64,000 bases of DNA from Thermogemmatispora carboxidivorans (lineage in GTDB: Bacteria; Chloroflexota; Ktedonobacteria; Ktedonobacterales; Ktedonobacteraceae). Positions 47,075-54,954 of the stretch are shown piece after piece. Each line of letters starts with the position of its first letter. The stretch's first letter is position 1. The notes under the pieces are model-generated. The model was given only the letters and a program-made list of their open reading frames with translations, ran no database searches and had not been told where the DNA came from. The position numbers and the translations under genes were made by a program. The DNA lies in NCBI RefSeq assembly GCF_000702505.1, contig NZ_JNIM01000001.1, positions 3,844,001 through 3,908,000 of the forward strand. Reading direction: 5' to 3'.

Positions 47075-49388
47075 AGAGCAGTCTGCACACGTCCAGCTCC
47101 TCGCCGCCCAGAGGAGCGCTACGGAACCTGCCTCGGCTGTCCACGATGTTCATGCTATGCCCCCGTTTGCGGAGCGCCTGCAGCGGGGTCTGAGCGATGA
47201 GCATATGCATCGCGCTCTGGAACGCTTTGCCCCCAGCTGGCGCCAGTCGCGTCAGGCGCTCTTTGAGGCAGCGGAGACGGAGTACGGTTCCGACTACAGC
47301 TTTGCCAACCTGCGCCAGCGCCTGCGCTCCGCCAAGGATGAGGCCATCGCCCATCAGGAGGAACTGGTGACCCGCTTTAAGGAGCGGGCTACAGCCGCCG
47401 GCGCCGTGGTCTACGAGGCCCGCAGCGCCGAGGATGCCAACCGCTATATTTACGAACTGTGCCGCCACAAGGGCATCACCCTGGTCGTCAAGTCCAAGAC
47501 GATGGTCAGCGAGGAGATTGAGCTGAATCACTATCTGGAGGAACGCGGCATCAAGGCCGTCGAGACCGACCTGGGTGAGTGGGTGGCCCAGCTTGACCAT
47601 GAACGCCCTTCGCATATGGTGATGCCCATCATTCATAAGACCCGCCAACAGGTGGGCGAGATCCTCAGCCGCGCTACCGGACGCGAGATCTCGCGCGAGA
47701 ATGTGGCCGAGCAGGTGGCGGTCATTCGCCGCGAGCATCGCCAGGCGTTCTTGACCGCCGGCATGGGCATCAGCGGCGCTAATGCCCTCATCGCCGAGAG
47801 TGGCACAGTAATGCTCAATACTAACGAGGGCAACGGGCGCATGGTCACCTCGCTCCCGCCAGTCCATGTGGTGCTGGCCAGCTACGATAAGCTCCTGCCC
47901 ACTTTCGCCGACGCCATTACACAGATTCGCTTGCTGGCCCGCAGCGCCACGGGCCAGCCCATGACGAGCTATACGACCTTTATTACGGGACCAGACCGGC
48001 CCGGCAAAGAGGTCCATATCATCCTGTTGGACAACGGACGCAGCGCTATGCGCGCCGACCCGCGCTTCAGGGAGGCTCTGCGCTGCATTCGCTGCGCCGC
48101 CTGTGCCAACATATGCCCACCCTATCAGCAGGTGGGTGGCCACGCCTTCGGCTACATCTACAGCGGTGCCATCGGCCTGGTGGTGACCCCCTTCCATCAT
48201 GGTCTGGAAGCCGGCGCCGGCCCGCAAAGTCTCTGTGTGAGCTGCAACGCCTGCGAGACCGTCTGTCCTGTGGAAATCCCTCTGCCATCCCTCATTTTGG
48301 ACGTGCGCAGCCGCGTGGTGGCCAACAAGGGCCTGCCCTGGCTCAAACGCCTCATCTTCGGAACCCTGGCCCGTCCACGCCTCTTCGGTCTCCTTACGCG
48401 CCTGGCCGCCCTCGGCCAGTGGCCAGCCACCCTGGGTACGCCCTATGTGCGCTACCGCTATCTGCGCCTCTTTGAGCGTCTGCCTGGTATAGGCCCACTG
48501 GCGCGGTTGACGCGCTGGCGCAGCCTTCCCGCGTTTGCGCTCCGTCCCCTGCGCGACCGCGTTGGGTCCCGCGCCAATCTGGCAGGAGCTCGCCAGGAGA
48601 GGCGTCGCCCCGAGGAGCTGACGGTCTGCTACTTCGCTGGCTGCATGACCGATCGCCTCTATCCCGAGATGGGCGAGGCCGTCATCCAGATCCTGGAGCG
48701 CTGCGGCCTGCGCGTAGTCTTCCCACGCGCTCAGCACTGCTGTGGCCTGCCAGCCCTCAACTCGGGCGACCGCCAGCATGGCGCGGCAATGGCCAAACAA
48801 ACTGTGCGCATGCTGGAGCGCGCCCTCGACGAGAGTGGGGCAGATTACATTGTCTGCGCTTCCACCAGCTGCGTCGTGACCCTCATCCAGGATTACTTGC
48901 GCCTCTTCGAGGACCTCCAGCTGCAGAGCTGGCTCAACCGCACCCGCGCCCTGGCCGGGCGCATCATGGATTTCACCAGCTTCCTGCTGCGGGTGCTGGT
49001 AGCTCAGCAGCGACTGCCAGCCCTGCGCCGTCCCGCTTCTGGAACCGCCCCCGTTGTGACTTACCACGATTCTTGCCAGTCGTGCAACTGCCTGGGCCTG
49101 CGCACCGAGGCCCGGCAGATTATTCGCGATGTGCTCGGCCTGGAGCTGCGCGAGATGACGGACTCCGACGTCTGCTGCGGCTTCGGCGGCTCTACTTCAA
49201 TCGAGCACCCAGAGATCGCCGAGCGCCTGCTGACGAGAAAGCTGAGACACGCCGAAGAGACTGGGGCCACACTGCTGGTCTCCGACAATCCCGGCTGCCT
49301 GATGCATCTGCGGGGCGGGGTTGATGCCAATGGCCTCCCCCTGCGCGTGCTGCACCTGGCTCAACTGGTAGCTGAGTACCTCCCCTAG
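47064..49388 (+). CDS. lutB: LutB-LutA fusion, iron-sulfur L-lactate dehydrogenase subunit
   Basis: The 774-residue protein joins two Lut subunits that are usually separate. The N-terminal half is LutB: a LUD domain (about 60-320, with ANALIAESGTVMLNTNEGNG) and two 4Fe-4S motifs (CIRCAACANICP and CVSCNACETVCP). The C-terminal 260 residues are LutA/GlpC-like, with two CCG cysteine domains (CYFAGCMTDRLYPEM...HCCGLPALNSGD and YHDSCQSCNCLGLRTE...VCCGFGGSTSIE). It starts within the lutC stop region and is therefore coupled. With LutC it would form a complete lactate-oxidising complex; it stands about 11 kb from the broken lactate permease. Confidence 0.92.
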   Translation: MSHKEQSAHVQLLAAQRSATEPASAVHDVHAMPPFAERLQRGLSDEHMHRALERFAPSWRQSRQALFEAAETEYGSDYSFANLRQRLRSAKDEAIAHQEELVTRFKERATAAGAVVYEARSAEDANRYIYELCRHKGITLVVKSKTMVSEEIELNHYLEERGIKAVETDLGEWVAQLDHERPSHMVMPIIHKTRQQVGEILSRATGREISRENVAEQVAVIRREHRQAFLTAGMGISGANALIAESGTVMLNTNEGNGRMVTSLPPVHVVLASYDKLLPTFADAITQIRLLARSATGQPMTSYTTFITGPDRPGKEVHIILLDNGRSAMRADPRFREALRCIRCAACANICPPYQQVGGHAFGYIYSGAIGLVVTPFHHGLEAGAGPQSLCVSCNACETVCPVEIPLPSLILDVRSRVVANKGLPWLKRLIFGTLARPRLFGLLTRLAALGQWPATLGTPYVRYRYLRLFERLPGIGPLARLTRWRSLPAFALRPLRDRVGSRANLAGARQERRRPEELTVCYFAGCMTDRLYPEMGEAVIQILERCGLRVVFPRAQHCCGLPALNSGDRQHGAAMAKQTVRMLERALDESGADYIVCASTSCVVTLIQDYLRLFEDLQLQSWLNRTRALAGRIMDFTSFLLRVLVAQQRLPALRRPASGTAPVVTYHDSCQSCNCLGLRTEARQIIRDVLGLELREMTDSDVCCGFGGSTSIEHPEIAERLLTRKLRHAEETGATLLVSDNPGCLMHLRGGVDANGLPLRVLHLAQLVAEYLP

Positions 49389-49418
49389 CCGTCTCTGTCA
49401 CGAGAAGCAGAGCATGCA

Positions 49419-49461
49419 GGCCGTTCTCCTGGTGAGCAAGCGCTTGCCAGCGGGAACGGCC
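49419..49461 (+). terminator. Hairpin after the lut operon
   Basis: GGCCGTTC (49419-49426) pairs with GAACGGCC (49454-49461). CTGG (49429-49432) pairs with CCAG (49447-49450), and GCAAGCGCTTGC is a palindrome at the top. Followed by TTCCTCGTCTT, a weak T tail. Confidence 0.65.
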
Positions 49462-49650
49462 TTCCTCGTCTTGCGCCTCGGGCATAATTGCATTACAACG
49501 ACCCGCAGAGTATACTGTTAATGCAGTGAAGCGAGAGCGAAGACTCTTCTTCTCAAGAGTGCTCTCCCCTCTCCAAAGCAGAAACTATTTTTTAGCGAAA
49601 TTGGAACGCAACGCCTGGCCAGACTGGCGTTGTGGGAAAGGCGGTCAGCC

Positions 49651-50091
49651 GTGAGCTGCATCTTCTGTGAGATGATCAGTGGAAAAGTCGAGGCCAACTT
49701 TGTCTACCAGAGCGATGAGGTAGTGGCCTTTTTGAGTGAAGAGCAGCCAAATCCCTACAAAGTGGTGGTCGCTCCGCGCAAGCATGTCGAGACCATCTAC
49801 GACCTGGACGACCAGCTTGCCGCGCGCATCTTTCAGGCTACCGTTCACGTGGCTCGCGCCATCCGCCGCGCGAGCAACTGCCCCGGCTTGAGCCTGGTTC
49901 AGGCCAATGGCCAGGCTGCTCAGCAGCGCGTGCGCCACTTCCATCTCCACTTGCTACCTCGCTTTCCTCACGATATGGCCCTGGGGCGCGTCTTTCTGCG
50001 CTGGGAGGGCTGCCCTGCTGAGCGCCGCGAGCTGGAACGGCTGGCGGCAGACCTCCATGCCCAGCTCTCTCAGCAGGGTCATTCCTGCTAA
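49651..50091 (+). CDS. HIT-family protein
   Basis: The 146-residue protein has the His-triad HFHLHLLPRF near residue 108 and the N-terminal CIFCEMISGKVEANFVYQSD typical of HIT hydrolases (Hint/HinT-like). These hydrolyse nucleoside phosphoramidates or related nucleotides. A GTG at 49651 (VSCIFCEMIS) gives the usual N-terminus; a TTG at 49630 is an alternative. The triad is H-x-H-x-L rather than H-x-H-x-H, so the third triad His is replaced by Leu-Leu and a variant active site is possible. Confidence 0.85.
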   Translation: MSCIFCEMISGKVEANFVYQSDEVVAFLSEEQPNPYKVVVAPRKHVETIYDLDDQLAARIFQATVHVARAIRRASNCPGLSLVQANGQAAQQRVRHFHLHLLPRFPHDMALGRVFLRWEGCPAERRELERLAADLHAQLSQQGHSC

Positions 50092-50534
50092 GTCTCATCG
50101 GGCCAGGTGACCGCGCTCGCGCTCCTGTGGAGGTGGGCAGGCCGAATCGCATCAAAGCCGCGCCTGCCCCTGAGTTATCACCCTCGCCCAACAGCTTTTT
50201 CAGGCCCACGAGTCAGCTACCATTTTCTCTCCCCTTACTATCTCTTCCGCCCAATAGATCGTTGTTTGCCAGCAAACGGGCAGAGCCGTAAATAACCTGA
50301 TAAGTTATTCCTCTGTTGGCGCAATGTTCCTCATCCTTTTCGAAAAAATGCACCACTTAAATTTATCTATGATATACTATGTTCATCCCTACTCTCTACT
50401 CCGGCCTGCCACGCGCAAGCTGGAGCCTGTCATGGTCAATCTTCTGGCCGGCGAGGCCGACCAACCGACAGGCGAGCACGTCGGCAGGCAAGATTCGGAA
50501 GAGAACTAGCAAGCCAGGACGGCAGGGACACGCG
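50092..50534. other. Intergenic region before the membrane histidine kinase
   Basis: No gene is seen in these 443 bases. An AT-rich patch at 50285-50385 includes TAAATTTATCTATGATATACTATG, which holds TATACT/TATGAT-like -10 boxes and probably the kinase promoter. The reading frame that extends from 50379 into the kinase is weakly coding and starts inside this promoter region. Confidence 0.4.
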
Positions 50535-53500
50535 ATGAGAATGGTTGTCACGAAGCGTCTGACGCCCAGCTACCTTCAGCGGCTCTACCGCGAAAGCAGC
50601 CTGGAAACGGGAGCAGCGGCCCTCACAGTCTTCTTGAGCCTTCTCTGGATGGCGCTGCGCCTGGGAGGCAGCCAGGCTACCGCCCTTTTTGCCGATGCCA
50701 TGTACAGTCTCTGCGCCCTGGGCGCCACCGTCCAGGTCGCCCTTACCGTCTGGCGCAGCCGCTATGGTCCTTTGCGCCTGACCGCTCGCTATCAGCTTGC
50801 CTGGTCGCTCGTCACTATCGCTCTGCTGCTCGACGCCCTGGGCGGTCTACTCTACTTCTATCGCGATTGGACAGGACAGGCCAACACTGTCCCTTCTCTG
50901 GCAGACTTCGCCTTCTTGCTCAATTATCTGCTCGTGATCAGTAGCCAGCTCCTCATCTTGAGCGATTTCAAGCTGAACCGCACCGTGCTCCTGATTTTGC
51001 TGGATTCGTTGATCACGACGCTCTGCCTGCTGGGAGCTATCTGGTTCTTTCTCGTCGGCCCATCTTACGCTGCTCTGCGCCAGAGCGGTATCGATCCGCC
51101 TACGTTGGGGATCAGCCTGAGCTACCCCTTTCTCGATCTGCAGATCGTGCTCGCCAGCGCCATGCTGCTGACCTTGGCCCACGTGACACGGCCTCTGCGT
51201 CCTTCGCTGCTGCTCCTCATCATCGGCGCTTGCTCTCTGCTCTGGGCCGATAGCTGGTATTGCTATCTGGTGCTGCACCAGGCTTACGTCTCAGGCACGC
51301 CCTACGTCGATACCGGCTGGCTCATTTTCTTTGCTTCGCTGGGCTTGACTGCTTCCTGGCAATACACCAGACTCGCCCAGCACGCCTATCACCAACAGGT
51401 TCCGACCCGGGACCTCAGCCAGGCCCTGGGAGCGGCCAGGCGGGCCGCTGGCGAAGAGGAGTCCCTGACGAATAACTACCCTGCCGACCATGTGCTGCTC
51501 TTCCAGAGCCTGCTGATCTACCTGCCGTTCACGATCGAGATCGTCCTGACGCTCTATTCCAGCCTCATCCATGATGGCACTCGGGCGGCCTTCCTCGATA
51601 CGTTGACGGCAGCGGTGGCCATCTGCCTTTTTCTGCGCTATCTATTGACCGATCGCCAGAATAGCGCGCTGCTGCGCGAGCGCGAGGAACGGCGTCAGGA
51701 GGCTGAACGCCTGCGCCTGCTGACAGCTCAGCTCAGCGAGATCCTGGAGCTGAATCCTTTGCTGGAGCGCATCGTGAGCCTGGCCCCCACAGCCCTGGGC
51801 TGTGAGACGGCCCTGCTTCTCATTCAGGAGAAGGCTCCCTTTCCTGAGATGCCAGCCAGCGTGAAGGTCTATGTCGCCACTCTACCCGCCGGGCAGGTGA
51901 TTCTCTGGCGCTTTGAAGGACAGCGCCTCGAGGTCTGTACCATTCTCCAGCCACGTGAGCTGGAGGTAAGCTGGCCCGTCATGACCCCCGAGCATCTGCC
52001 CGAGGAGCTGGTGGCCTGGTACACTCACATGGGCATCCGCACGAGCCTGGTGATCCCCCTGCTCTATCAAGAGAAACACCTGGCGAATTTGATCTTCTGC
52101 AGCCGCTCCGATCACTCGTTTTCACCAACGCAGAAGGCAACGGCGCGCGCTTTCGCCGAGCAGGCCGCCACCGCGCTCGAACATGCCTTTCTGTATCAGG
52201 AGGCCCGCGAGCAGGAGGCCTTCGCCCAGGCTCTGGCCAATATTGCAACCCGCCTCAATTCGGCCATTGTCGAGCCAACGGAGATTCATCAGATTATCTG
52301 CCGCGAGGGCGCTAACGCTCTCGATGCCGACTACGTCTTGCTCTATACTCCCGACCAGCATGGCTGTCTGCTCCCCCAGGCTATTGCGGCCAGCGCCAGC
52401 GAGCCATCGAGCGAGCTGAGCGAGTGGCCGGTGATCTACGAGCACGAGTACGAGGCCCAGGCCCTGACCTCGCCCCAGCCCGTGCTGATTCCCTTGACCC
52501 ACTTTTATCAGCTTGATCCGCCGCAGCCAGCAGTCTCGCTGGCCCTCCAGGCCCGGGTTGCTGTCGTGGGGGCAACAGCCTGGTCGCCGCACCCACCACG
52601 ACGGCAACGCATGCATCGGGCCCTCTCCTTGCGCGAGATGCTCGCCAGGCGCTACGTCCCGACGGCCATCCTGGCCCCCCTATTCTCGCACAATGTCGCT
52701 GTCGGCCTGCTGGTCCTGGCCCGCTCTCTGCGTCCAGGTACCCAGGAACGCCAGCCCCTGGGTCTGCCCGATCTGCCGCGGGCTCAGGGCTTCGCCGAGC
52801 AGGCCGCCGTTGCCTATACCAATGCCACGCTCTACCAGCAGCTGCGCACTGCTCACCAGCAGCTGCAGGAACTAGACCAGCTCAAGGATCAGTTCATGAT
52901 CACAGCCTCCCATGAGCTACGCACCCCCTTGACCGCCGTTCAGGGCTATCTAGAGCTGCTGGCCCAGTACGATGAGGTCCTTTCTCCTGAGCAGCGCCAC
53001 GAGTTCTTACACAAGACACGCCTGGCCTGCGACGAGCTGGTGCTCTTGCTCAATAACGTCATGGACGCCAGCCGTCTAGAGGTCGATGCTGGCATTCGCC
53101 CGGCCCATATCGAGACGGTGGCCGTTGAGGATATTGTGCAGAGCGTTGTCGATATGATGGAGCCGCAGCTTACTCAGGAGGAACGGATCGTCTATCTGGA
53201 TATTCCTCCCGACCTGGCAGTACAGGCCGACCCGGTACGCTTGCGCCAGATCTTGCGCAATCTGGCCATGAATGCGCTCAAATATTCGCCGCCTGGTACG
53301 CCGATCACCTTCCGCGCTCGCACCTCGCTGGATAGCACTTCGCTGCGACCCTGCGCCTTGATCAGTGTCAGCGACCGTGGCAAGGGCATCCGTCCTGAAG
53401 ATCAGCCGAAATTGTTCCAGCGCTTCGTACGCCTGGAGAGCGACGTCAATAGCCCGGTCCGTGGCTCTGGCTTGGGTCTTTACATCTCACGCCGCCTGGT

Positions 53501-53624
53501 AGAGGCGATGAGGGGGAAAATCTGGGTGGAGAGCAGCGGTGTGCCGGGGGAGGGAGCAACGTTCACTATCGAGCTTCCAGTGATGAGCAACAGCCTTAGC
53601 CAGCCAGTTCAGCATCGGGAGTAG
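50535..53624 (+). CDS. Membrane-bound sensor histidine kinase with two GAF domains
   Basis: The 1029-residue kinase starts MRMVVTKRLTPSYLQRLYRE at 50535. Its first 390 residues hold about nine membrane helices in two blocks (for example LTVFLSLLWMALRLGGSQAT and VLLILLDSLITTLCLLGAIW). Two GAF domains follow (about 405-560 and 575-760). The HisKA H-box MITASHELRTPLT puts the phospho-His near residue 790. ATPase motifs are NLAMNALKYSPPG, SDRGKGIRPED and GSGLGLYISRRLV. No response regulator is adjacent. The upstream open frame from 50379 is not included, for lack of a ribosome binding site. Confidence 0.9.
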   Translation: MRMVVTKRLTPSYLQRLYRESSLETGAAALTVFLSLLWMALRLGGSQATALFADAMYSLCALGATVQVALTVWRSRYGPLRLTARYQLAWSLVTIALLLDALGGLLYFYRDWTGQANTVPSLADFAFLLNYLLVISSQLLILSDFKLNRTVLLILLDSLITTLCLLGAIWFFLVGPSYAALRQSGIDPPTLGISLSYPFLDLQIVLASAMLLTLAHVTRPLRPSLLLLIIGACSLLWADSWYCYLVLHQAYVSGTPYVDTGWLIFFASLGLTASWQYTRLAQHAYHQQVPTRDLSQALGAARRAAGEEESLTNNYPADHVLLFQSLLIYLPFTIEIVLTLYSSLIHDGTRAAFLDTLTAAVAICLFLRYLLTDRQNSALLREREERRQEAERLRLLTAQLSEILELNPLLERIVSLAPTALGCETALLLIQEKAPFPEMPASVKVYVATLPAGQVILWRFEGQRLEVCTILQPRELEVSWPVMTPEHLPEELVAWYTHMGIRTSLVIPLLYQEKHLANLIFCSRSDHSFSPTQKATARAFAEQAATALEHAFLYQEAREQEAFAQALANIATRLNSAIVEPTEIHQIICREGANALDADYVLLYTPDQHGCLLPQAIAASASEPSSELSEWPVIYEHEYEAQALTSPQPVLIPLTHFYQLDPPQPAVSLALQARVAVVGATAWSPHPPRRQRMHRALSLREMLARRYVPTAILAPLFSHNVAVGLLVLARSLRPGTQERQPLGLPDLPRAQGFAEQAAVAYTNATLYQQLRTAHQQLQELDQLKDQFMITASHELRTPLTAVQGYLELLAQYDEVLSPEQRHEFLHKTRLACDELVLLLNNVMDASRLEVDAGIRPAHIETVAVEDIVQSVVDMMEPQLTQEERIVYLDIPPDLAVQADPVRLRQILRNLAMNALKYSPPGTPITFRARTSLDSTSLRPCALISVSDRGKGIRPEDQPKLFQRFVRLESDVNSPVRGSGLGLYISRRLVEAMRGKIWVESSGVPGEGATFTIELPVMSNSLSQPVQHRE

Positions 53625-53896
53625 CTGTACGGCCACATCCTTGCTCCGATAGCAGCCCTACCCCTGGGTGCCTCACCCTCTCTTCTATGGAGGGGCTAGC
53701 GCCCATCTCGCTCGTGAGCTCCCAAGAGGGATAGAGTATCCCTTCTTCAGGTGCGCTGAGGGAGGCATGGGCAGGCAGCGGAGAAGGGCACGCCCTTTTC
53801 GCTCTTTGTTGCCCTTCCGTCTAACCCCTGATCATCCAATGCGCTAAGCTGATCCCTGGTCCCACTCGCTCGCCCGCACCAGCCTCACACCCTCGC

Positions 53897-54067
53897 TTAC
53901 TTTTTCTGCTCTTCCCTGGCAGCAGTGGCTTCTGCCTGCTTCTTCACCAGAGGCGGCACATGCTGCTCGCAGAAGCGGAAGGTCCGCCCGCCGGAGAGCA
54001 GCTGAGCATAGGCTGCCGGCTCGCCGCAGGTATCGCAGCGGCCCACATGTGTTTTGACTGCTTTCAT
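53897..54067 (-). CDS. Small zinc-ribbon-like protein (56 residues)
   Basis: This short gene reads MKAVKTHVGRCDTCGEPAAY then AQLLSGGRTFRFCEQH, followed by a lysine-rich tail ending REEQKK. C-x2-C with a later C-x2-H (CDTCG and FCEQH) makes a four-ligand zinc site likely. AAGGAGG lies 14 bases before the ATG at 54067, a rather long spacing. It is unrecognised beyond the metal-site pattern. The gene lies alone between the second kinase and the structured element at 54.5 kb, on the minus strand. Confidence 0.7.
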   Translation of the reverse strand: MKAVKTHVGRCDTCGEPAAYAQLLSGGRTFRFCEQHVPPLVKKQAEATAAREEQKK

Positions 54068-54464
54068 GAGAAAAAAAGAGAACCTCCTTACCGCGGTCTA
54101 TAGGCAGGTACCGGCGCCACTCGCCGCGCACTCTCAGCGCGCGCGAGAAGGGCCAACGTGTACCGATCTTCGAGAGGATTGCCACCCTATATGATACCAC
54201 ACCGGCGCGCCCTTCGCCTCTCCCTCCTCTCAGGGCAGAAAGCTCAGCCAGGATCTTGTCTTATGTAAGAGTGCACCAATCTTCTCTAGCCGGGCCAGCC
54301 CGCGAGCGATTTCGCAGTGAGGGGCAGGGAGCTACAATGCGGGCAGCTTGTGCAACAGCGCACAGCAAAAAGCGGGAGAAGGTGCACAGAGAAGGATCTT
54401 CCGGGCAAGCCGGGCTGCCAGTGAGAGGAAAGTGAGCATGAAGTGGGAGGGAGTAAACTAAAGA
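54068..54464. other. Intergenic region, promoter side of the small zinc-ribbon gene
   Basis: About 400 bases without a gene between the small zinc-ribbon gene and the structured element. No promoter stands out. With the structured element the whole gap to the ClpC-type gene is 887 bases. Confidence 0.4.
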
Positions 54465-54775
54465 TAGTGGTGTCGGGTCACCTGTGGTGATCGTCTGGGT
54501 GCCAGCGTGCTCGTTGAGCCGGGCGCCTTCAGGCCAGCACGCCCGTGTACTCCGAACCGGAGGCCGTTGAGCCGCGCCGCGCCGCGGCGCCCGGGGAGCC
54601 CAGGACAGGCTCGGGGTATGCTCTGCTGCGTGCCACAGCAGAAAGCCCATTGAGCCTGACCCTGCGCGAGGCTGCAGCGCAGAGTTCCGGCCCTGGCTGG
54701 TTGAGTCGGGCGCGGCCCTGCAGGCCACGCCGACTGGCTCCGAGCCGTGAGACGATCACCACACCACTCTTAGCT
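54465..54775. ncRNA. Large multi-hairpin palindromic element (candidate structured RNA or MITE-like repeat)
   Basis: TGTGGTGATCGTCT (54483-54496) and AGACGATCACCACA (54750-54763) form a perfect 14-bp inverted repeat closing a region of about 250 bases. Inside are GCGTGCT/AGCACGC (54505-54511, 54536-54542), GAGCC/GGCTC (54596-54600, 54608-54612), TCTGCTG/CAGCAGA (54622-54628, 54636-54642), CTGCGC/GCGCAG (54662-54667, 54677-54682) and a GTCGG...CCGAC stem near 54705-54735. The motif (G/A)TTGAG(C/T)C recurs at 54513, 54566, 54649 and 54700, preceding hairpins. Strand, transcription and class are unknown; it fits no RNA family I know. The reading frames inside it look like by-products of GC bias. 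Confidence 0.55.
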
Positions 54776-54954
54776 ACCGTCCCTGGCCAGCCGTCGCAAC
54801 TCTACCTATGTGATCGCCTGTCCTGGCAGGCAGGACCCGCTGCGGACCGCTGTCATCGTCAGTCCTCCTGATGTGTGCCCGCTCTCTCCTCTGCTTCTCT
54901 CGTTGGCGCAGGCAGCGCCCGTAGCTCTCGTGCGTCCCCAAGCTGGCCCGTGTC

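Noticed and set aside
47037..49067. 676-codon open frame on the minus strand opposite lutB
   Set aside because: It is the antisense shadow of the LutB-LutA gene in high-GC DNA. It has no recognisable domain or ribosome binding site, and the plus-strand product has clear Fe-S motifs.
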